Positions 1-6,343 of a stretch of 6,343 nucleotides of DNA are shown one piece after another. Location: assembly GCA_050954505.1 (NCBI GenBank), contig JBPBPY010000450.1, forward strand, positions 1-6,343, in the 5' to 3' direction. Numbering within the stretch: the first letter of the stretch is position 1; every line of letters starts with the position of its first letter. This DNA comes from JAQGMO01 sp050954505. GTDB lineage: Bacteria; Pseudomonadota; Gammaproteobacteria; Burkholderiales; Burkholderiaceae_D. The position numbers and the translations under genes are program-made. Under the pieces are notes generated by a model. The model searched no databases. It saw nothing but the letters and a program-made list of their open reading frames with translations, and was not told the DNA's origin.

Positions 1-1483
<1,483 letters not shown>

Positions 1484-1574
1484 GATTTCATCCTTGATTT
1501 TTGATATATACGAATAATTGATTGGCGTCTTGAACGCATGACGTGGCGCGGCTTGCTGGGCAGTGAGCCCGGTT

Positions 1575-1591
1575 GCAACGGCGTTGCGCCG
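1575..1591 (-). promoter_or_regulatory. Two overlapping, mutually exclusive hairpins in the dnaK leader
   Basis: Between the dnaK heat-shock promoter and the start codon, the leader can form GCAAC-GCC-GTTGC (1575-1587) or CGGCG-CAA-CGCCG (1579-1591). Both are perfect 5-bp stems with 3-base loops. They share bases, so only one can form at a time. They sit about 90 bases upstream of the dnaK start and do not cover the ribosome site. The structures are visible in the sequence; any regulatory role, such as a thermosensor or mRNA stability element, is conjecture. Confidence 0.3.
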
Positions 1592-1613
1592 CTCCGTCGT
1601 CTGCTTTATGCAA

Positions 1614-1641
1614 ATATGCGGAGCAAACAAGCCATTTCAAG
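1614..1641 (-). promoter_or_regulatory. Sigma-32 heat-shock promoter upstream of dnaK
   Basis: On the minus strand, CTTGAAA (1641-1635) is a perfect sigma-32 -35 element. A 13-base spacer follows, then CCGCATAT (1621-1614), which differs from the CCCCATnT -10 consensus at one position. Transcription would start near 1607, giving a leader of roughly 120 bases before the dnaK start codon. Together with the promoter ahead of grpE, this lets dnaK be heat-induced independently of grpE read-through. Confidence 0.8.
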
Positions 1642-1681
1642 CACCTTTCACGCGTTTTTTCACAGTTTTTGTTATTCAGGG

Positions 1682-1730
1682 AAAAAACGCAGCGATGCCG
1701 CCTGCCCGCCGTGGTCCGCCGTGGTCTGCC
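1682..1730 (-). other. GC-rich stretch with tandem decamer and T6 run after grpE (possible weak terminator)
   Basis: Just downstream of the grpE stop codon the minus strand carries two 10-base units differing at one base (1711-1730; plus strand GTGGTCCGCC and GTGGTCTGCC). A GC-rich segment follows and ends in a run of six T (1687-1682). The best stem before the T run is short (GCGG with GCTGC, including a G-U pair). It may act as a leaky terminator between grpE and dnaK, which would explain the separate dnaK promoter, but the stem is too weak to be sure. Confidence 0.25.
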
Positions 1731-1735
1731 GGAAC

Positions 1736-2299
1736 TCAGGAAGCCTTGTCTTTCGAGACCGTGACCAGTGCAGGACGCAACAGGCGCTCGGCAATGGTGT
1801 AGCCCTTTTGCAGCACGGTGACGATGGTGTTGACTTCCTGCTCTGCCGGCACCATTGAAATGGCCTGGTGCTTCATTGGATCGAGCTTGTCGCCGGTTGC
1901 AGGAGAAATTTCCAGCAAGCGGTTGCGCTCGAATGCCGCACTGAGCTGCTTGAGCGTCATCTCGACACCTTCCTTGAGCGCATCGACCGACGGTGATTCC
2001 AGCTTCAAGGCCATTTCAAGACTGTCCTTGACGGGCACCATGGCCTCGGCAAAACTCTCGATGGCAAACTTGTGAGCCTTGGCAATATCTTCCTGTGCCC
2101 GCCGGCGCATGTTTTCGGCATCGGCCTTGGCGCGCAGGAATGCGTCCTGCGCTTCATTGAACTTCGCCTCCATTGCAGCGAGCTGGTCCACCGCTGGCGC
2201 GGATTGCGCTGCCTGAGGTGCATCGCTGAATCCATCAAAACCCTGCTCCGCATCAGCCACATGCGACTGTTCGGTTTGCTTCTCTTCGCCTTGCATCAT
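1736..2299 (-). CDS. grpE: GrpE, nucleotide exchange factor of DnaK
   Basis: GrpE is a homodimeric cytosolic cochaperone that drives ADP release from DnaK. The 187-residue length fits bacterial GrpE. Residues 1-40 are the usual acidic, poorly conserved tail. A long heptad-like helix follows (AMEAKFNEAQDAFLRAKADAE, then NMRRRAQEDIAKAH), forming the dimer stalk. The C-terminal beta domain shows the family signature, with GDKLDPMKHQAISMV and then VLQKGYTIAERLLRPALVTV. The His in this segment stands where most relatives read HEAV; here it is HQAI. Two adjacent ATG codons could start the protein. A GGAG site (2308-2305) lies 5 bases from the first and 8 from the second, so the second (2296, 186 residues) may be preferred. 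It is transcribed from its own sigma-32 promoter and is the first gene of the grpE-dnaK heat-shock locus. Confidence 0.97.
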   Translation of the reverse strand: MMQGEEKQTEQSHVADAEQGFDGFSDAPQAAQSAPAVDQLAAMEAKFNEAQDAFLRAKADAENMRRRAQEDIAKAHKFAIESFAEAMVPVKDSLEMALKLESPSVDALKEGVEMTLKQLSAAFERNRLLEISPATGDKLDPMKHQAISMVPAEQEVNTIVTVLQKGYTIAERLLRPALVTVSKDKAS

Positions 2300-2343
2300 A
2301 AAGTCTCCAACAATATCAATGACTTGAATTAACCACCCGGGTC

Positions 2344-2371
2344 AAATGGGGATAGCGGTGGGCATTTCAAG
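2344..2371 (-). promoter_or_regulatory. Sigma-32 heat-shock promoter of grpE
   Basis: On the minus strand, CTTGAAA (2371-2365), a 13-base spacer and CCCCATTT (2351-2344) match the sigma-32 consensus CTTGAAA / CCCCATnT with no mismatch. Transcription should start near 2337, leaving a leader of about 38 bases before grpE. No CIRCE operator (TTAGCACTC-N9-GAGTGCTAA) is seen here or ahead of dnaK, so control appears to be by sigma-32 alone. Confidence 0.9.
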
Positions 2372-2400
2372 GGTTTTTCTGTCCACTCGTGCAAATTAGC

Positions 2401-2415
2401 CCGGCAGCCTGCCGG
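2401..2415. repeat. Perfect inverted repeat in the divergent intergenic region
   Basis: CCGGCAG-C-CTGCCGG is a perfect 7-bp inverted repeat around a single central base. It lies about 30 bases upstream of the grpE -35 element and about 120 bases upstream of the Hrp box of the divergent gene. There is no T run on either side, so it is unlikely to be an intrinsic terminator. A protein-binding site is possible, but a chance GC palindrome cannot be excluded. Confidence 0.35.
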
Positions 2416-2511
2416 CGAAGCCGTGCCGTGGCCTATTGTGTCCGGCAGCGCCGCAGTTGCTGTGGTACGGATTCCCAGCTTGCGCCCCGGCCTTGCCGAG
2501 GCGGCTTACCG

Positions 2512-2577
2512 AAAAAAATAATATTGTCGAAATGGGAACTTTTCCAGCCGACCTTCCACCTATCGCAAGTGCCCATC
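2512..2577 (+). promoter_or_regulatory. HrpL-type (Hrp box) promoter of the large effector-like gene
   Basis: GGAACT (2535-2540), 15 bases, then CCACCTA (2556-2562) matches the Hrp box consensus GGAACc-N15/16-CCACnnA with one mismatch, the last base of the -35 block. HrpL is an ECF sigma factor that switches on type III secretion and effector genes in group I hrp systems. An A7 tract (2512-2518) lies just upstream and could serve as an UP-like element. Downstream, TATCGC and GTGCCCATC are repeated almost exactly at the second Hrp box of this window. The expected transcript start near 2568 leaves about 100 bases before the start codon at 2668. Confidence 0.82.
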
Positions 2578-2667
2578 GAATGCTGGCTGTTGATCGGCGC
2601 TCCACATCCACTCCGGAGTCAGCGCAGCTGGTACGCGTCGGCGCCTCGCAAACAAGAAGAAACCAAG

Positions 2668-5600
2668 ATGGGCAACTTTTTCGGAAAACGTTTTGACCTT
2701 GGCAGCGTCGGCCACAAGATACAAAGAGCGGCAGAGCAGACCAAAACCGTCGCCGTCGAAAAGCTGCACAAGTACGGCGAGATAACGGCGCCGTACGGGC
2801 CCAGAACGCCAATGATCGATACGCAGCGTGCCTTGCGTAACGCGGCACTGAAACAACAGCAGACGCCGGCTGATCCGGCCGCTGAAGCCGGCAGGGAGCG
2901 TGGCAGGATCATCAATTTTGTCACCAGGGGACGCTCGCCGGCGAAAAAAACCGCCTCGCGCACCCCTGCGGCAGTGTCACCCGGCCAATCGTTACCGGCC
3001 CGGCAGCACGCCCCTTCCGTGCCTGCGCAGGTGGCGCCAACCGCAACGGCATCTGCTGCGCCAGCGGCGCCGGCCCGGCCCGTGTCGGCGCAGCCGGTGA
3101 ATTTGCCTGCAGTGCCTATGCCGGCACCATTGAACTGGACCGAGCCCTGGCCGGCGATTCCAGCCGTTCTGGCCAAGCGCTATACGGCGCCGCATGCGGT
3201 CTCGCAGTCTGACTATGGTTCGATTGCCAGCCTCGACGGCGAGCGTGACGGGCCGGTTCATCCAAGTCCGCGCACCAGCCTGCCGGCAGACCCGGCATCG
3301 CGCCGCAGCAGTGGATCGTCCTACTATGGACTGGGTCTGGGCAGCGCGCCGTCATCCGCGCGCAGCAGTTTCGCAGCGCAGCCGCAACGCAATTCCCTGA
3401 GCCTAGACGGCGACGCCATCTCGCGCCAGTTGCGATCGACGCCGTCGATTTCAAGCATCGGCAGCCAGAATTCGAACAATGCCTATACGACCTTCGACGT
3501 GACCCGCAACGCGTCACGAAATGCTTTGCGCCCGCCCTCCATGCATCTCGACGGCGCCAGCATTGCGCACCAGTTGCAATCGTCGCCATCGACGTCAACC
3601 ATCAGCAGCGAGGACTCGAACAATCCGGCCAGCCCGCGCTTTCTCGTCGATATGCAGCGGGTGCCCGAACGCAGCAGCAGTTTGAACTTCGATCGTCCTG
3701 CTCCAGGCCGGCACGTGGGGTCGCCTGCGCAGCGGGCCGAATCCAGAACCGACGTCGCCCGCCACCGCAAGGCCATCACCGGCGAAATCAAGTTGCTCGA
3801 GGAAGAAGCGCAGTACACCAAGGCACGCCAGGCTCTCGATGCACTGCTGCTGCACGAACGCGTGGCACCACCGGCTTTCCCAATGCCGCCAAGTGATTTT
3901 GCCCGCCTTGAAGTGCTGCGTTCCAAGCTTGCGGCGCTGGAATGGGTCACCTCGTTCGCCGGGGCAAAGCCCGCGCTGGGCAATCCGCTGCTTCAACAGC
4001 TCTGTGATGTCGTCAAGATTGCAGCACAAGGTCCTTCCCGGCAAGAGGAAGCGCGTGACAAGTTCGAACAACTGCAGTCCGATCCTGCTGCGCTGGCTGC
4101 CGCACGCGAAACCGATGCCGAAGGCTTCGATTACCTGATGCTGTTGCGCAGCCGTGCAAGCAAAGGTTTTGAAATACGCTTGCCAACAAGCGAGGCCAAC
4201 CCATCGACGGCAGTCATGGCGGCAGCGGATTCGCTGCGGGCCGCTTTTCCAGGCGCATCCACAGACCGGGCGATGGGTATCCGGCCCGGCCCGGCACAGT
4301 CAACCAGCCCGGCATCGCCGGCCACGCCGGCCTTGCCGGCGGGCTTTGTGGCGCTTTCGCCGCGCGAACATCGCTTCTCCTTTGCACCGCCAGCCGTGGC
4401 CCCGGCACGCAGCCTGCGCCATGCGGGGTTCGCTGCGCAGCCAGGACCGTCATCCTCGCCAACGCAGCCACGCCAGGCACCACTGGTGCCACCGGCACAG
4501 CCGGTTTCGCCGCCACCCCGGACCTTGGTCCCGAAGTCACCCACGCGGACTTCCCGGACCGATGGTCCGGCGCGCACAGGCAACCGGCTGCGCGATGTCA
4601 CGGCCGAGTATCAGGCTGCCGTACTGGCTGAAATCAAACGGCTCGAGCAAGCGGGCGACCTGGCGCAGGCGATCGCCAACATCGACGCATTCCTGGCCGA
4701 AGAAGAATACCGCCCCGATGATGTATCCGATTACAAGATTTCTGTCAGATTCTTCGTCCAGCTGCGCGTGCGCAAGGCAACTTGCCAGAGACAGATACTG
4801 GCATCGATCATCCAGGCCCGGGACAGCCTGCCGCCAGTATTGGAACGGTCCGTCGCCGCCTATCTCGGCCCGTTGCAGCAGCCTGGCGATTATCCAGTCG
4901 CGCTGCGCAAGCTTGACCAGCTCCTGCAGGATGAGGACCTGCTGGTCAAGATGTATGCCTTTTCACCCGCAGTCGTCGACAAGCTCAAGGCCAGGCAGTT
5001 ACTGCTGCGCGACATCATTGACGGCGGCTACGATCCAAAGCCGCGCATCGCCCCGCGCCCAAGGCGTGCCAGCCAGCTGGCTGCCCAGGTTGGCGCCAAT
5101 CCCGAGACTGGCGAATTGGACGGCAGGCCTGTACGAAACAGCGGCCCATTGCGCAAGCCTGTGCCGTTCCGCCCACCGATGATGCCGATCAATGGCATTT
5201 CGCCAGCGAACTCCTACTACGACATGGGTGCCGATTATCCGGTCGAAACCGAACCCGTACGCGGCATGCGTGGCGGCGTTTCGCATGGCACCGATGCCGC
5301 CGGCAAGCCTGGCGCACCCGCCACGGCGCCCCAGGCTGCTGCCAAACGGCATGCCGAAGCGATGACCAGCGCGCAGGTATTGAAAGACCAGGGCAATTTC
5401 CGCCAGTCGGCCAAAGTCCTGGAAGCCCATCTGGGACACAACCAGTCGTTGCCGTTTGCATTGCAGATTCCCGGGGAGGCAAGAAGACAGGCCGATGCCA
5501 TGCGCCGTGAAATGGAAAGCCAGTCCACTGCGCTGCGCGGATTTGCGCCAGGAAGGCGTTCTGCCGCGCCAGACATCCTGACGCCACGCGCAGCGGCCCA

Positions 5601-5823
5601 GGATGACAAGGAAAGCCGGCCGGCGATCTTCGAGCAACTCGATCAGCTTGAAAAAGCGTGCAGATTCGGCGACGCAATCCAGGAGGTCGACCAGTTGCTC
5701 AGCGATATGAAGATGCTGGGATCGAGCGAGGAGTCAATGGCGCCGTACCAGGCGAGAAAGGAAGCCTATCAGGAAGGCATCGTCCGTCTGGCAAACGCTG
5801 GCCTGGATGTCAATGGCCGCTGA
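2668..5823 (+). CDS. Candidate HrpL-regulated type III effector with TPR-like repeats, family unrecognised
   Basis: I do not recognise a named family. The 1051-residue product starts MGNFFGKRFDLGS. Gly2 to Lys7 fit the N-myristoylation pattern, which would direct a protein injected into a eukaryotic cell to membranes. Residues 1-45 look helical and polar, and there is no signal peptide or membrane segment. About 45-360 are Ala/Pro/Ser/Arg-rich and probably disordered, including a Ser-rich unit duplicated at 242-271 and 290-319. From about 366 on there are five TPR-like helical repeats (near 372, 652, 732, 900 and 990), separated by Pro/Ala-rich linkers at about 510-640, 790-890 and 955-980. 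The frame is open upstream to a GTG at 2389, but that extension crosses the Hrp box and reads Cys/Arg/Trp-rich, so ATG 2668 was chosen; it has a weak AGAAGA site 7 bases upstream. The Hrp box, modular low-complexity build and lack of enzymatic motifs together suggest a secreted effector or scaffold. A cytoplasmic or structural role remains possible. Confidence 0.8.
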   Translation: MGNFFGKRFDLGSVGHKIQRAAEQTKTVAVEKLHKYGEITAPYGPRTPMIDTQRALRNAALKQQQTPADPAAEAGRERGRIINFVTRGRSPAKKTASRTPAAVSPGQSLPARQHAPSVPAQVAPTATASAAPAAPARPVSAQPVNLPAVPMPAPLNWTEPWPAIPAVLAKRYTAPHAVSQSDYGSIASLDGERDGPVHPSPRTSLPADPASRRSSGSSYYGLGLGSAPSSARSSFAAQPQRNSLSLDGDAISRQLRSTPSISSIGSQNSNNAYTTFDVTRNASRNALRPPSMHLDGASIAHQLQSSPSTSTISSEDSNNPASPRFLVDMQRVPERSSSLNFDRPAPGRHVGSPAQRAESRTDVARHRKAITGEIKLLEEEAQYTKARQALDALLLHERVAPPAFPMPPSDFARLEVLRSKLAALEWVTSFAGAKPALGNPLLQQLCDVVKIAAQGPSRQEEARDKFEQLQSDPAALAAARETDAEGFDYLMLLRSRASKGFEIRLPTSEANPSTAVMAAADSLRAAFPGASTDRAMGIRPGPAQSTSPASPATPALPAGFVALSPREHRFSFAPPAVAPARSLRHAGFAAQPGPSSSPTQPRQAPLVPPAQPVSPPPRTLVPKSPTRTSRTDGPARTGNRLRDVTAEYQAAVLAEIKRLEQAGDLAQAIANIDAFLAEEEYRPDDVSDYKISVRFFVQLRVRKATCQRQILASIIQARDSLPPVLERSVAAYLGPLQQPGDYPVALRKLDQLLQDEDLLVKMYAFSPAVVDKLKARQLLLRDIIDGGYDPKPRIAPRPRRASQLAAQVGANPETGELDGRPVRNSGPLRKPVPFRPPMMPINGISPANSYYDMGADYPVETEPVRGMRGGVSHGTDAAGKPGAPATAPQAAAKRHAEAMTSAQVLKDQGNFRQSAKVLEAHLGHNQSLPFALQIPGEARRQADAMRREMESQSTALRGFAPGRRSAAPDILTPRAAAQDDKESRPAIFEQLDQLEKACRFGDAIQEVDQLLSDMKMLGSSEESMAPYQARKEAYQEGIVRLANAGLDVNGR
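3391..3624 (+). repeat. Duplicated Ser-rich unit inside the effector-like gene
   Basis: Protein segments 242-271 and 290-319 are related at a spacing of exactly 48 residues (144 bases). The shared plan is LDG, a short stretch with HQL or RQL, a Ser/Thr-Pro-Ser-rich stretch, and SNN (for example STPSISSIGSQNSNN and SSPSTSTISSEDSNN). Across the best 75 bases the two copies agree at 59 positions by my count, so the duplication is still clear at DNA level. A third degenerate trace (SIASLDGE, near residue 188) lies upstream. The unit is Ser/Thr-dense, as in disordered or phosphorylatable regions. Confidence 0.7.
3763..5805 (+). repeat. Five diverged TPR-like helical repeats encoded in the effector-like gene
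   Basis: Five segments of roughly 60-75 residues share one pattern: hydrophobic, two residues, Leu, three residues, Gly-Asp or similar, an aromatic or hydrophobic residue, two residues, Ala, then Asp/Glu-x-x-Leu. The cores are EIKLLEEEAQYTKARQALDA (373-392), EIKRLEQAGDLAQAIANIDA (655-674), YLGPLQQPGDYPVALRKLDQ (732-751), SAQVLKDQGNFRQSAKVLEA (901-920) and QLDQLEKACRFGDAIQEVDQ (about 990-1009). The helix-turn-helix shape and the conserved Ala resemble tetratricopeptide repeats, which usually bind peptides or partner proteins. The long linkers between copies are unlike a continuous TPR superhelix. Confidence 0.65.
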
Positions 5824-5840
5824 GTCCGGTCTGGGAACCT

Positions 5841-5856
5841 GCGCAGCAAGCTGCGC
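5841..5856 (+). other. Hairpin just after the stop codon of the effector-like gene
   Basis: GCGCAG-CAAG-CTGCGC is a perfect 6-bp GC-rich stem with a 4-base loop, 17 bases after the TGA. There is no T run behind it, so it is not a standard intrinsic terminator. It could protect the 3' end of the mRNA or mark a weak termination point. It may also only reflect the coding-like remnant in which it lies. Confidence 0.35.
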
Positions 5857-6006
5857 TTGGGTGAGGCGCAGCGAAAGTGCCTGGCGGCGATAATCGAGGC
5901 CCGTCAAGCAAGGCTGACGAGCCCGGTCCGGTTCCCTGCACGGTTCCCTATGCGCAGGCAGGGGTGCCGGCATGCAGCGCTTGCCCGACCTTGGTGCTGT
6001 GCAGCG

Positions 6007-6024
6007 GCGCCGCTTTCGCGGCGC
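6007..6024. other. Strong hairpin in the interval between the two Hrp genes
   Basis: GCGCCGC-TTTC-GCGGCGC forms a perfect 7-bp stem with a 4-base loop. On the minus strand the loop reads GAAA closed by C-G, a GNRA-type tetraloop of high stability. No T run follows on either strand. It is the best candidate for an end-of-transcript structure for the first Hrp gene, but this is not proven. Confidence 0.35.
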
Positions 6025-6078
6025 AGTCCCCCAGGTTGGAACCGGTTGACCAAACCCTGACGAGGATCCAGGAATTGC

Positions 6079-6143
6079 AAAAAAAGAATAACGGTGCAAG
6101 CGAACTTTTTGCCACCATTTGCCACCTATCGCTGGTGCCCATC
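6079..6143 (+). promoter_or_regulatory. Second HrpL-type (Hrp box) promoter
   Basis: CGAACT (6101-6106), 15 bases, then CCACCTA (6122-6128) fits the Hrp box with two mismatches in the -35 block and a perfect CCACnnA -10 block. As in the first promoter, an A7 tract (6079-6085) stands upstream, and TATCGC, two different bases and GTGCCCATC follow. Over the 43 aligned bases from the -35 block to GTGCCCATC the two promoters agree at 31 positions, concentrated in the functional blocks and the downstream part. It lies 70 bases ahead of the start codon at 6199. Confidence 0.75.
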
Positions 6144-6198
6144 AATTTATCCTTGCATGGGCTTCTCAATTTCGTGCAACAAGCTAAAGATTAAAAAA

Positions 6199-6343
6199 AT
6201 GGCCTTCGATTTCACGAAACGCATTACCACCATGTTCAGAAGCCATGCGGATGACACTGCACAAGGTGGTTCGAAGGCATCGAAGAAGGAAACCCCGGCT
6301 GCGCCACCACAGGGCGGCGCCCAACGTGGCCAGCAAAATCCGC
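6199..6343 (+). CDS. Second HrpL-regulated effector-like gene, cut by window edge
   Basis: Only the first 48 codons are present. The product begins MAFDFTKRITTMFRSH and passes quickly into a hydrophilic, probably disordered Ser/Lys/Ala/Pro/Gln/Gly-rich stretch (SKASKKETPAAPP, QGGAQRGQQ). This kind of N-terminus is usual for type III secreted substrates. It shares Phe5, Lys7, Arg8 and a hydrophobic residue 9 with the neighbouring effector-like protein. Unlike that protein it has no myristoylation motif. The ribosome site is poor (TAAAGA, 6185-6190, in an A-rich context). The Hrp box upstream is the main reason to call it a gene. Its function and full length cannot be seen. Confidence 0.65.
   Translation, partial: MAFDFTKRITTMFRSHADDTAQGGSKASKKETPAAPPQGGAQRGQQNP

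Larger units (their letters stand above)
5824..6098 (+). other. Gene-poor interval with an in-frame repeat-like remnant after the stop codon
   Basis: I see no convincing gene here. The first 99 bases (5824-5922) lie in the frame of the preceding gene beyond its TGA. They read with plausible codons and include QRKCLAAIIEAR, which resembles QRQILASIIQAR in the second TPR-like repeat of that gene (residues 707-718). Beyond about 5925 the reading becomes Cys/Arg/Pro-rich and looks non-coding until a TGA at 6058. The interval also holds two strong hairpins and a short direct repeat of CGGTTCCCT (5930-5950 area). It could be a decayed 3' end of a longer ancestral gene, or untranslated sequence with chance resemblance. 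Confidence 0.4.

Noticed and set aside
1484..1735. CIRCE/HrcA operator or a sigma-70 promoter (TATATA near 1505) ahead of dnaK
   Set aside because: No CIRCE inverted repeat is present. The TATATA has only a poor -35 partner, and a start there would leave almost no room before the ribosome site.
2389..2667. N-terminal extension of the large gene to a GTG at 2389
   Set aside because: It would run across the A7 tract and the Hrp box, so the mRNA would start inside it. Its reading is rich in Cys, Arg and Trp, unlike the rest of the protein.
2300..2667. PIP box or HrpB-type (TTCG-N16-TTCG) element as an alternative type III regulator site
   Set aside because: No pair of TTCG or TTCGC motifs with the required spacing was found upstream of either accessory gene.
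4154..5182. 342-codon plus-strand frame inside the large gene
   Set aside because: It is out of frame with the repeat-bearing protein, full of Arg, Ser, Cys and Trp, and explained by high GC content. Minus-strand frames opposite this gene were dismissed for the same reason.
5834..6043. Extra GGAACC motifs at 5834-5839 and 6038-6043, and on the minus strand around 5930-5950
   Set aside because: None has CCAC at 15 or 16 bases downstream, so they are not complete Hrp boxes.
5824..6198. Insertion sequence remnant or attachment site between the two accessory genes
   Set aside because: No terminal inverted repeats, target duplication, transposase-like reading or tRNA end was seen.

Overview
The window suggests a GC-rich betaproteobacterium of the order Burkholderiales, most likely an Oxalobacteraceae member of the Herbaspirillum type. 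The basis is a burkholderial-looking DnaK, two textbook sigma-32 promoters, and promoters of the HrpL type, which Herbaspirillum-like plant-associated strains use for their type III secretion genes. The genus is an inference, not a read-out.

The left third (1-2371, minus strand) is a core heat-shock locus. grpE is followed after a 252-base gap by dnaK, which runs off the left edge. Each gene has its own sigma-32 promoter (CTTGAAA, 13-base spacer, CCCCAT-type -10), so the nucleotide exchange factor and its Hsp70 partner can be induced together or separately. The dnaK leader holds two overlapping, mutually exclusive small hairpins.

The right two thirds (2512-6343, plus strand) is accessory. 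Two plus-strand genes each stand behind a close match to the Hrp box (GGAACt or cGAACt, 15 bases, CCACctA). The two promoters are related beyond the box: both have an upstream A7 tract, and they share an initially transcribed stretch (TATCGC, two variable bases, GTGCCCATC). The first gene encodes a 1051-residue protein that I cannot assign to a named family. It has an N-terminal myristoylation-like motif, a long Ala/Pro/Ser/Arg-rich low-complexity region with an internal Ser-rich duplication, and five diverged TPR-like helical repeats. The second gene is cut by the right edge after 48 codons and begins in a similar style. Together they look like a pair of undescribed HrpL-controlled type III effectors or secreted accessory proteins placed divergently from grpE.

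The 375 bases between the two accessory genes hold no convincing gene. They contain two strong hairpins without a T-tract, and, just after the first gene's stop codon and in the same frame, a short stretch resembling one of that gene's own repeat helices. This may be a remnant of a longer ancestor.
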